DNA of 5,603 bases from CAXTSE01 sp035554115 (GTDB lineage: Bacteria > Actinomycetota > Actinomycetes > Actinomycetales > Microbacteriaceae), in assembly GCA_035554115.1 (NCBI GenBank), contig DATMIW010000048.1, forward strand, positions 1-5,603, given 5' to 3'. Of this stretch, positions 1 through 5,290 are shown in pieces. A program made the position numbers and the translations under genes. The notes under the pieces were generated by a model. That model worked only from the letters and a program-made list of their open reading frames with translations, made no database searches and was not told where the DNA came from. Each line of letters begins with the position of its first letter. Within the stretch, counting starts at the first letter, position 1.

Positions 1-494
1 GTCGTACGATGACTGTGCGCTACTGCCGGCCCGGCGCGCTCATCGGCGCCCTATCGCTGTTCGTCACCCGCTTCACCAGTCCGGTGGCGACACAGGCACT
101 GGTGGACGCCGAGCTCCTGAGGTTGTCTCCAGCCGTCGTTCGCCGGGCAGTTGCACGTAATATACGAGTTGCTCAAGCCTTCCTCAGCGAGCTCAGCGAA
201 CGGGTGCTGAGCTTCGTAGACGAGATCCCTGGCAACACCTTCACAACCGTGCGCCAGCGTGTCGCACGACATCTGCTCGACCTCGCCGCACAGCGTGGAC
301 CTGACCGTGAGGCGATGCCCGAGATCGTCGTACCGGTCACTCAACAGGAGCTGGCCGATGCCGTGGGGACGGCGCGGGAGGTAGTCGTACGGGTGCTGCG
401 GGAACTTCGCCGGGATGGCGTGGTACGTACCGAACGCGGCTACATTGTGATCTTGGATCCGGCCCGGCTCGTCCCGGGGCATGAGTGGAACTGA
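1..494 (+). CDS. Crp/Fnr-family transcriptional regulator, C-terminal part (5' end outside window)
   Basis: This is a DNA-binding regulator of the Crp/Fnr superfamily, acting in the cytoplasm as a sensor-coupled activator or repressor. The frame is open to the left edge (first full codon at 3). The internal ATG at 9 falls inside the cyclic-nucleotide-binding beta-barrel (TVRYCRPGALIGALSLF resembles the usual 'R..RPGD.IG...LF' strand), so it is not the true start. Counting from that ATG, residues 1-45 are the end of the cNMP-like domain, about 46-75 the long dimerisation helix, and 80-150 the winged helix-turn-helix. The TVRQRVARHLLDLA helix, TQQELADAVGTAREVVVRVL (111-130) as the HTH, and the wing RTERGYIVILDP are typical. 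The effector cannot be judged because the pocket is missing. The gene overlaps the next one by 14 bases. Family call is firm; ligand and targets are unknown. Confidence 0.9.
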   Translation, partial: RTMTVRYCRPGALIGALSLFVTRFTSPVATQALVDAELLRLSPAVVRRAVARNIRVAQAFLSELSERVLSFVDEIPGNTFTTVRQRVARHLLDLAAQRGPDREAMPEIVVPVTQQELADAVGTAREVVVRVLRELRRDGVVRTERGYIVILDPARLVPGHEWN

Positions 495-1944
495 AGTTCC
501 TGACAGCGGCGCCGCCGAGGTCGACACTCAGAGCATGACCACCTTGGCCAGGCCCCAACACGTCCCGATTGACAAGCGCGCCACCGACGAACTCGTGACG
601 ACGCTACGCGGTGAGCTCATCCGTCCGGGTGACGGCGGCTACGAGCAACAGAGACAGGTGTGGAACGGATCGATCGATCGACACCCGGCGCTGATCGTGC
701 GCTGCGCCGGCGTAGCGGACGTCAGAGCCGCGATAGGTTTCGCGAGGACGCATAACCTCCTCGTCGCGGTACGAGGCGGGGGGCACAGCTTTCCTGGTTA
801 TTCCATCTGCGACGGTGGCATAGTCATCGACTTATCGCTGATGAAGGGGATCCGGGTGGACCCCGCGGCTCGAACCGCTCGTGTGCAAGCCGGAGTGCTT
901 CTAGGCGAGCTCGACCGAGAGACGCAGGCGTTCGGGCTCGCAGTAACCACTGGCATCGTTACCCACACGGGTGTGGCCGGCCTGACACTCGGGGGCGGCC
1001 TTGGCTGGATCATGCGCAAGCATGGGCTCACGATCGACAATCTGCTCTCGGTTGACATCGTCACCGCTGGCGGCGAATTGCTGAAGGCCAGTCAGACCCA
1101 TAATGCCGATCTGTTCTGGGGGGTGCGCGGCGGCGGTGGCAACTTCGGAATCGTGACCGAGTTCGAGTTCCAGCTACATGCGCTGGGACCGGAAGTCTTC
1201 GCCGGACCGATCTTCTGGCCGATGCGTGATGCTCCCAAGGTGCTCCGCTTCTACCGCGACTGGATCGCCGACTGCCCGGATGAGCTGATGACAATCGTCG
1301 TGCAGCGGCGAGCTCCGGCACTCCCCATCGTGCCCGCCGAGCTGGTCGGAAAGCATGTGATCGCCGTGGCCGCCTGCTACGCCGGCCCCATGGAAGACGG
1401 CGCACGGGCCATGCGTCCCTTGAAGTCGTTCGGCCAGCCCTTGCTCGACCTATGCGGGCCCAAGCCGTACCTGGTTCATCAGTCGATGTTCGATGCCGGC
1501 TTTCCGCATGGTTGGCGGTACTACGTCCGATCCTGTGACGTCGCCGAGCTCAACGACGACGTGATCGACATCGTCGCCGAACGTGGCCGTCAGATCGTAT
1601 CGCCGATCACGAGCATTGCCCTGTGGCAAATGGGTGGAGCGGTCGCACGCATCGGCGAGAACGAGACCGCCTTCAACGGACGCAGCGCCGGCTTCACGTT
1701 TAACATCAACGGCAACAGCGAGACTGCGGACGGCTTCGACGCCGAACGCGATTGGGCGCGTGCGTATTGGTCGGCACTGGCGCCCTATCACACCAGCACT
1801 TATGTGAACTTCCTGATGGACGAAGGCCCGGAGCGCATCCGTCAGGCGTACGGGGCGGCGAAGTACAACCGGCTCAAGACACTCAAAAGCACCTATGACC
1901 CGGAGAACTTCTTCCGCCTGAATCAGAACATCCCGCCCGTCTAG
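481..1944 (+). CDS. BBE-like FAD-linked oxidoreductase
   Basis: This is a flavin-dependent oxidase or dehydrogenase of the FAD-binding type 4 / berberine-bridge-enzyme family. Members oxidise alcohols, sugars or alkaloid-like substrates using covalently bound FAD; the substrate here is unknown. Counting from the ATG at 481 (487 aa), the FAD domain spans roughly 68-230. It includes RGGGHS with the presumed FAD-linking His102, VIDLSLMKGIRVD, the THTGVAGLTLGGGLGW loop (161-176) and DLFWGVRGGGGNFGIVTEF (210-228). The substrate domain follows, and the C-terminal BBE segment (about 441-484) ends in the hallmark YDPENFFRLNQNI. The loop position that carries the second FAD-linking Cys in bicovalent members is Val160, so single histidyl linkage is expected. 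No signal peptide is seen. Start is uncertain: ATG 481 overlaps the regulator, while ATG 535 (469 aa) fits the family's usual N-terminus better. Neither has a clear Shine-Dalgarno. Confidence 0.93.
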   Translation: MSGTEVPDSGAAEVDTQSMTTLARPQHVPIDKRATDELVTTLRGELIRPGDGGYEQQRQVWNGSIDRHPALIVRCAGVADVRAAIGFARTHNLLVAVRGGGHSFPGYSICDGGIVIDLSLMKGIRVDPAARTARVQAGVLLGELDRETQAFGLAVTTGIVTHTGVAGLTLGGGLGWIMRKHGLTIDNLLSVDIVTAGGELLKASQTHNADLFWGVRGGGGNFGIVTEFEFQLHALGPEVFAGPIFWPMRDAPKVLRFYRDWIADCPDELMTIVVQRRAPALPIVPAELVGKHVIAVAACYAGPMEDGARAMRPLKSFGQPLLDLCGPKPYLVHQSMFDAGFPHGWRYYVRSCDVAELNDDVIDIVAERGRQIVSPITSIALWQMGGAVARIGENETAFNGRSAGFTFNINGNSETADGFDAERDWARAYWSALAPYHTSTYVNFLMDEGPERIRQAYGAAKYNRLKTLKSTYDPENFFRLNQNIPPV

Positions 1945-1966
1945 CTGCTCATCCACGAGATGCGTC

Positions 1967-1985
1967 CCCCGGCGGCGCCTCGGGG
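1967..1985 (+). terminator. GC stem-loop after the oxidoreductase gene, possible weak terminator
   Basis: CCCCG (1967-1971) pairs with CGGGG (1981-1985) around a 9-base loop, 22 bases after the stop codon. No T-run follows (TCCCA), so it is not a classical intrinsic terminator. In GC-rich actinobacteria such U-less hairpins are often proposed as terminators, but it could be chance. Confidence 0.3.
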
Positions 1986-2212
1986 TCCCACTGCAACGGC
2001 GTCCAAAACTGAGCTGGTGGACCCGAACCCGTAGAGACAATGCAAGCGCCACATCTACGCTAATGGACCGGAAGGACGCTCGGCCCGACCTACGGACCAG
2101 AAGGTCAGTACAGCAGCGAAGTACGGCAACGACCGCGCGCTCTAAGGCGTTCGGCTTCGTCCAGATGCGTCCGGACGAGGCTAAACAAGGCTACGAGCGG
2201 CTGCTGCGCGGA

Positions 2213-2258
2213 GTTCGGGACGAAGACGTCGCAGATTCAAATCCTGTCACCCCGACCA
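2213..2258 (+). other. Putative attachment site: 3' half of tRNA-Pro(CGG)
   Basis: The segment reads as the 3' half of a tRNA-Pro. It has the anticodon loop TTCGGGA (2214-2220) with anticodon CGG at 2216-2218 followed by G37, the 3' anticodon strand CGAAG (2221-2225), variable bases ACGTC, the T-arm GCAGA-TTCAAAT-CCTGT (2231-2247), the acceptor 3' strand CACCCCG (2248-2254), discriminator A and encoded CCA (2256-2258). The 5' half is absent: no CGGGGTG acceptor strand, D-arm or matching 5' anticodon strand lies upstream. The first T-stem position next to the loop is A opposite C, a mismatch where G-C is normal, so this copy is not a working tRNA. A segment running from the anticodon loop to the 3' end, beside a tyrosine recombinase, is the classic form of an attachment core for actinobacterial integrative elements. 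Confidence 0.75.
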
Positions 2259-2259
2259 G

Positions 2260-2415
2260 TGGAATGCCTGTCAGGTACATATTTGCATAGATCTTCATCG
2301 TGACCGCCTGGTCGGCATGCCGAAGCAATCGCATGATCACGCGCGGATGTACATCTAGATCGACAAGCAGCGTGGCACATGCGTTATTTGCCTGAACGGA
2401 GATCCCTGGAACCCC
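2260..2415 (-). pseudogene. Decayed tyrosine recombinase (phage-type integrase), C-terminal fragment
   Basis: On the minus strand the reading GVPGIS..ACATLLVDLDVHPRVIMRLLRHADQAVTMKIYANM is the C-terminal catalytic region of a tyrosine site-specific recombinase. The usual form is 'HDLRHTCATLLLDLGVHPRVVMEILGHSQ.AVTM..Y'. The nucleophile Tyr is at 2289-2287, and the second conserved His lies in LLRHADQ. The HxLRH box that carries a catalytic Arg is replaced by QANN with one codon lost, so the site is broken. Upstream the frame degenerates with no recognisable core-binding or N-terminal domain, and downstream only about nine codons separate the Tyr from the tRNA-Pro fragment, so both ends are truncated. 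A working integrase would be about 350-450 aa. It is best read as the relic of the element that used the adjacent tRNA-Pro core. Confidence 0.75.
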
Positions 2416-2471
2416 CGATCCGGTGCCGTACAAGCCGCCGATCGAGCCCGATTTGGGGTGATCGACCCAAC

Positions 2472-2489
2472 GACGTCCACAGACGTCCA
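2472..2489 (+). repeat. Two 8-base direct repeats, ten-base period
   Basis: GACGTCCA occurs at 2472-2479 and again at 2482-2489, i.e. once per helical turn, at the left edge of an AT-rich patch that also contains ATTTT-CCGTA-AAAAT (2490-2504). The spacing suits a protein-binding site, for example recombinase arm or excisionase sites of the decayed element, but a chance duplication is possible. Confidence 0.35.
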
Positions 2490-2610
2490 ATTTTCCGTAA
2501 AAATATGGATTTTGCACTTCGGCGAATTTCGGTGGAACCCAATGGTGGTCAGACCGATAGCCAAACTAAGCGAAGAGACTTGCTCATGGCCCGCCCGAGA
2601 TGTCAGTGTG

Positions 2611-2624
2611 GCCGGGCGCCCGGC
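2611..2624. repeat. 14-base perfect palindrome
   Basis: GCCGGGCGCCCGGC is its own reverse complement. It lies 125 bases beyond the redoxin stop in that gene's direction. It could act as a transcription-stopping hairpin or a binding site. It has no T-run and may be chance in GC-rich DNA. Confidence 0.3.
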
Positions 2625-2748
2625 ATCGCGCCCTCGGCAAGCTTGATCCGCGTCCAGACGTTCATGTGTTGACCACGACGCCGACGATCTCGAGGATCTA
2701 CTCCAGGTGGAAGGTCGTGTGCCGGCACCGCTGAAGGCCGAGCCGTCG

Positions 2749-3756
2749 CTAGCCGAAGGTGAAGACGTACGCCTCGACGCCCGGATCGAGGAATACGATC
2801 TCGAACATGCGGTCCGTGATCGACCCGGGCTCGCGCACCAGCTGATAGAGCCGTGGCTGGACCAGCGTTCCCCGGCCCTCCTCGTCGACGTCCAGCCCAT
2901 GGGCTGCGCCGGGCGCTTCGCCGTCGACCAGCACGCGGAACGGGATGGCCGTGCCCGCCCGCGAGCGCAGGACGAGATGGACGTCGCGCGCATGGAAGCG
3001 GAAGGCGATTCGCCCCGCGGCTTCGTTCAGCACGCTCGCTCGCTCTTCGATCGTCCAGTTTCCGCCCAGGGCCCAGGTGTTGAGTTGCAACGACTCGGGC
3101 GCGACGTAGCTGCGGGGCTCGTCGTATGCGACACCGCCGGGAGAGTCGAGGTTCTGCCCCTGCGCGTAGCCGAGGTAGGTCTCGGGAGAGCGCAGGTTCG
3201 TCCAATCGGCTTGCGCCTCGAATCCGTTGGGCGCGACAGAGACGAGCTCGTTATCGATGCCGTCGCCTGCGGCCTCGCGCAACAGGTGCTGGATCATCCA
3301 CTCGGCTTCGTCGTACTCGCCCTCGCCGAAGTGGTGGTACCGGATCCGGCCCTCCGCGTCTGCGAGATAGACGGCCGGCCAGTACCGGTTGGCGAAGGCG
3401 TTCCACACCCCGTAGTCGGTGTCGAGCGCAAGCGGGTACTCGACTCTCATGGCCTGCGCGGCCTCGCGGACGTTTTCGACCTCGCGCTCGAACGGAAACT
3501 CCGGCGTGTGGACGCCGACGACGACGAGCCCGAGGTCGCGATACTTCTCGGACCACGCGCGCACGAATGCCAGCGTGCGGAGCCAGTTGATGCAGGTGTA
3601 CGTCCAGAAATCGACGAGAACGACCCTCCCACGCAGCTCCGCCGGAGTGAGCGGCGAGGAATTCAGCCAGCCGGTCGCCCCGTCGAAACCAGGTAGGTGG
3701 CCCTCGACGGGCAACGGGGCTGTGCGCGGATGGCGGCGCGCGCCGAAGAGGCTCAC
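2749..3756 (-). CDS. Redoxin (TlpA/DipZ-like thioredoxin-fold protein) with C-terminal beta domain
   Basis: A 335-aa thioredoxin-fold protein, probably cytoplasmic since no signal peptide or membrane segment is seen. Counting from the GTG at 3756, the redoxin domain is about 15-165: LRGRVVLVDFWTYTCINW (41-58), GLVVVGVHTPEFPFE, and the cis-Pro strand RYWPAVYLAD with Pro127. The C-terminal domain (about 215-335; WALGGNWTIEERASVLNEAAGRIAFRFHARDVHLVL ... FEIVFLDPGVEAYVFTFG) matches the domain that follows thioredoxin in mycobacterial DipZ. The active site is CINW: Cys55 is the only cysteine in the protein and Trp58 replaces the resolving cysteine, so ordinary dithiol exchange is not possible. The GTG start is chosen for GGAGG nine bases upstream and for fitting the family N-terminus; the frame extends further but runs into the upstream gene. 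It lies 40 bases behind the epoxide hydrolase gene, probably in one operon. Physiological role is unknown. Confidence 0.9.
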   Translation of the reverse strand: MSLFGARRHPRTAPLPVEGHLPGFDGATGWLNSSPLTPAELRGRVVLVDFWTYTCINWLRTLAFVRAWSEKYRDLGLVVVGVHTPEFPFEREVENVREAAQAMRVEYPLALDTDYGVWNAFANRYWPAVYLADAEGRIRYHHFGEGEYDEAEWMIQHLLREAAGDGIDNELVSVAPNGFEAQADWTNLRSPETYLGYAQGQNLDSPGGVAYDEPRSYVAPESLQLNTWALGGNWTIEERASVLNEAAGRIAFRFHARDVHLVLRSRAGTAIPFRVLVDGEAPGAAHGLDVDEEGRGTLVQPRLYQLVREPGSITDRMFEIVFLDPGVEAYVFTFG

Positions 3757-3765
3757 GGCCCGCGA

Positions 3766-3780
3766 CCTCCGGCTTGGAGG
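3766..3780 (-). promoter_or_regulatory. Shine-Dalgarno of the redoxin gene held in a small hairpin
   Basis: On the mRNA the order is CCTCC (3780-3776), AAGCC loop, GGAGG (3770-3766), then nine bases to the GTG start at 3756. The stem is a perfect 5-bp GC-rich pairing and its 3' arm is the Shine-Dalgarno itself. It begins 16 bases after the epoxide hydrolase stop (3799-3797), so a ribosome ending there could open it. The GGAGG decides the redoxin start; the regulatory role of the hairpin is inference. Confidence 0.5.
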
Positions 3781-3796
3781 ACGGACAATGGTGTCA

Positions 3797-4999
3797 TTAG
3801 CGCAGTGAGCTGAACGCAGCTCGCATCTCGGTGGCGAAGAGGTCGGGCTCTTCCCACGCGGCGAAGTGGCCGCCCTTCTCGACCTCGTTGAAGTAGGCGA
3901 GGTCGGGGTAGACCGCCTCGACCCAGCTGCGCGGAGAGGCCCAGATCTCGCCGGGGAATGTGGTGAAGCCGACCGGCACGGTGCCCGCCGGAGGAGCCTG
4001 GCCGCTCGCAAGCGCTGCGACCAGCGCTCGTCCGTCCTCCCAATACGACCGGGCCGCCGATGCTGCGGTGCCGGTCAGCCAGTACAACGTGATGTTGTCG
4101 ACGATGGTGTCCCGGGTGAGATTGCTCACGGGCTCGCCGTCGACGAACGCGCGGGAGATCTTGTAGTAACTGTCCGTGTCGTGGTCGAGCAACCAGGCCG
4201 CCAGCGCGACGGGTGAATCCAGCAGGGCGTAGCCGATCGTCTGCGGCCGCGTTGCCATCTCGAGGAAGTAGCCGAAGCCGTCCTGCCTGAAGGTGGCGAA
4301 CGCCTCGGCCGCTGCGCGTTCCTGTTCGGATTGCTTGGGCAGTTGATCACCGATTGCGAGCACCGCCGTGAGCAGGTTCAGGTGGTAGCCAACCAAGCCC
4401 TCGACCGCCTGGCGGCCCATCAGGTCCGTGACGAGGGCGCCCACGTCGCCGCCCTGGGCGACATAGCGGGTGTAGCCGAGGCGGTGCATCAGCTCCGCCC
4501 ACGCGCGTGCGGTGCGGCTGGCGTCCCAGCCGAGCTCGGCCGGCTCGCCGGAGAAGCCGTAGCCGGGCAGGGACGGCAGCACCAGGTGGAATGCGTCCTC
4601 GGCGCGTCCGCCGTGGGCGGTCGGGTCGGTGAGCGGGCCGACGGTCTCGAGAAGCTCGATGACCGAGCCGGGCCAGCCGTGCGTCATGATCAGTGGCAAC
4701 GCGTTCTCGTGCCGAGACTTGACGTGGATGAAGTGGATCCGGACCCCGTCGATCTCGGTCGTGAATTGCGGAAGTGCGTTGAGCTTCGCCTCGGCTTTGC
4801 GCCAGTCATATTCGGTCGTCCAGTAGCGGGCAAGCTCCTGCAGCGCCGCCAGCTGCACACCCTGGGAGCGGTCTGGAACGAGCTCTCTCGAAGGCCAGCG
4901 CGTCGCCTCGATCCGGCGTCGCAGCTCAGCGAGCTCCTCTTCGGGAATCTCGACCTGGAAGGGACGTATGTCGATGGCGGTCTCGGCGGCAGAAGTCAT
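3797..4999 (-). CDS. Epoxide hydrolase (microsomal-type, alpha/beta hydrolase)
   Basis: A 400-aa soluble enzyme expected to open epoxides to diols through an ester intermediate. The N-terminal epoxide hydrolase domain is about residues 10-110 (IRPFQVEIPEEELAELRRRIEATRWPS, then DWRKAEAKLNALPQFTTEIDGVRIHFIHVKS). The alpha/beta hydrolase core follows with HGWPGS (107-112, oxyanion motif), LPGYGFSG, the nucleophile motif QGGDVG (Asp185), the cap with FATRPQTIGYALLDSPVALAAWLLD-like features, FPGEIWASPRSW (Glu351 as acid) and GGHFAAWEEP (His378). Asp-Glu-His in these contexts matches the microsomal epoxide hydrolase triad. No membrane anchor is present. The start at 4999 is preferred because GGAG lies six bases upstream (5009-5006); an in-frame ATG at 5035 has no good ribosome site. 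It is probably co-transcribed with the redoxin. Natural substrate unknown; related actinobacterial enzymes sometimes serve secondary metabolism. Confidence 0.94.
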   Translation of the reverse strand: MTSAAETAIDIRPFQVEIPEEELAELRRRIEATRWPSRELVPDRSQGVQLAALQELARYWTTEYDWRKAEAKLNALPQFTTEIDGVRIHFIHVKSRHENALPLIMTHGWPGSVIELLETVGPLTDPTAHGGRAEDAFHLVLPSLPGYGFSGEPAELGWDASRTARAWAELMHRLGYTRYVAQGGDVGALVTDLMGRQAVEGLVGYHLNLLTAVLAIGDQLPKQSEQERAAAEAFATFRQDGFGYFLEMATRPQTIGYALLDSPVALAAWLLDHDTDSYYKISRAFVDGEPVSNLTRDTIVDNITLYWLTGTAASAARSYWEDGRALVAALASGQAPPAGTVPVGFTTFPGEIWASPRSWVEAVYPDLAYFNEVEKGGHFAAWEEPDLFATEMRAAFSSLR

Positions 5000-5290
5000 G
5001 ACGATCTCCGTACTGGAAGGCGGGGGCGACGACATAATGTCTGGTCCGGGAATTTTTTACGCTACTCCTGCCGGCGGGGGCATAGCAACGAATGGCACCA
5101 GATCGAGTCAAGGCCGCTCTGCACTCGTTCGCCACACCTACCTCGCGCTCGTCTCTAGCGCGTACTTCTCTCTACATCAGCCCATCATCGCCATACATCA
5201 GCAAGGATCAGGCATGCGAGTCCGCGGCGAGGAGATCGACTTTGCGGTGGCCGGGCATGGCCTCCTTGATCACGTTGTCGCCACGTTAAT
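5000..5290. other. Interval between aldo/keto reductase and epoxide hydrolase genes
   Basis: These 291 bases carry the epoxide hydrolase ribosome site at the left end and a weak promoter-like pair further right. No intact gene is supported. Near the reductase end, a short minus-strand reading (RGDNVIKEAMPGHRKVDLLAADSHA, stop) and an overlapping plus-strand reading (MRVRGEEIDFAVAGHGLLDHVVATLIH, stop) look somewhat protein-like. I recognise neither, and they may be a gene relic or chance. The length of the gap suggests the epoxide hydrolase has its own promoter rather than depending on the reductase. Confidence 0.5.
5082..5111 (-). promoter_or_regulatory. Weak candidate promoter for the epoxide hydrolase-redoxin unit
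   Basis: On the minus strand TTGACT (5111-5106) matches the -35 consensus at five of six bases. TGCTAT (5087-5082) follows after 18 bases and is a poor -10 (three of six). It lies about 83 bases upstream of the preferred start. In GC-rich genomes such matches arise by chance, so this is only a pointer. Confidence 0.2.

Larger units (their letters stand above)
1945..2748. other. Gene-free convergent interval with a decayed mobile-element scar
   Basis: No intact gene is supported here. From left to right it contains a GC stem-loop after the oxidoreductase gene and then about 200 bases with no recognised content (1990-2212). That stretch includes a minor hairpin of TCGTCC (2157-2162) with GGACGA (2173-2178). 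Next come the tRNA-Pro 3'-half segment (2213-2258), an integrase remnant on the minus strand (about 2260-2415), an AT-rich patch (about 2485-2530) with short direct repeats, and a 14-base palindrome (2611-2624). Open frames crossing this interval run through the tRNA fragment or are shadows of the redoxin gene, and their translations look non-protein-like. The genes on either side point towards each other, a position where insertions are usually tolerated. Confidence 0.7.

Noticed and set aside
1981..2040. Possible terminal sequence of an IS21-type element (minus-strand CAGTTTTGGACGCCGTTG)
   Set aside because: It resembles IS21-family ends only from memory. No partner inverted repeat and no transposase fragment is visible, so it is not called.
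1450..2052. Minus-strand open frame of 200 codons opposite the flavin oxidase
   Set aside because: Shadow of the BBE-like gene; its composition does not look like a real protein and it has no family features.
2182..2258. A complete tRNA-Pro gene
   Set aside because: The region where the 5' half should be has no CGGGGTG acceptor strand or D-arm, the 5' anticodon strand does not pair properly, and the T-stem has an A-C mismatch.
2191..2260. Minus-strand peptide VGVTGFESATSSSRT as a C-terminal extension of the integrase
   Set aside because: It is simply the reverse translation of the tRNA T-arm and 3' end (GGATTTGAATC), a well-known artefact in protein databases, not a protein segment.
2063..2290. 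Plus-strand open frame of 75 codons
   Set aside because: It runs straight through the tRNA-Pro fragment and the antisense of the integrase tyrosine region, has no ribosome site and no recognisable protein features.
2603..2665. Minus-strand mini-ORF MNVWTRIKLAEGAMPGARPH
   Set aside because: Only 20 codons, overlaps the 14-base palindrome, no Shine-Dalgarno, and it is the tail of a shadow frame of the redoxin gene.
2707..3696. Long plus-strand open frame (329 codons) opposite the redoxin gene
   Set aside because: It is an antisense shadow produced by GC-rich codon bias; the minus-strand frame has clear family motifs.
4331..5158. Plus-strand open frame of 275 codons opposite the epoxide hydrolase
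   Set aside because: Antisense shadow; the minus strand encodes the full epoxide hydrolase with its catalytic triad.
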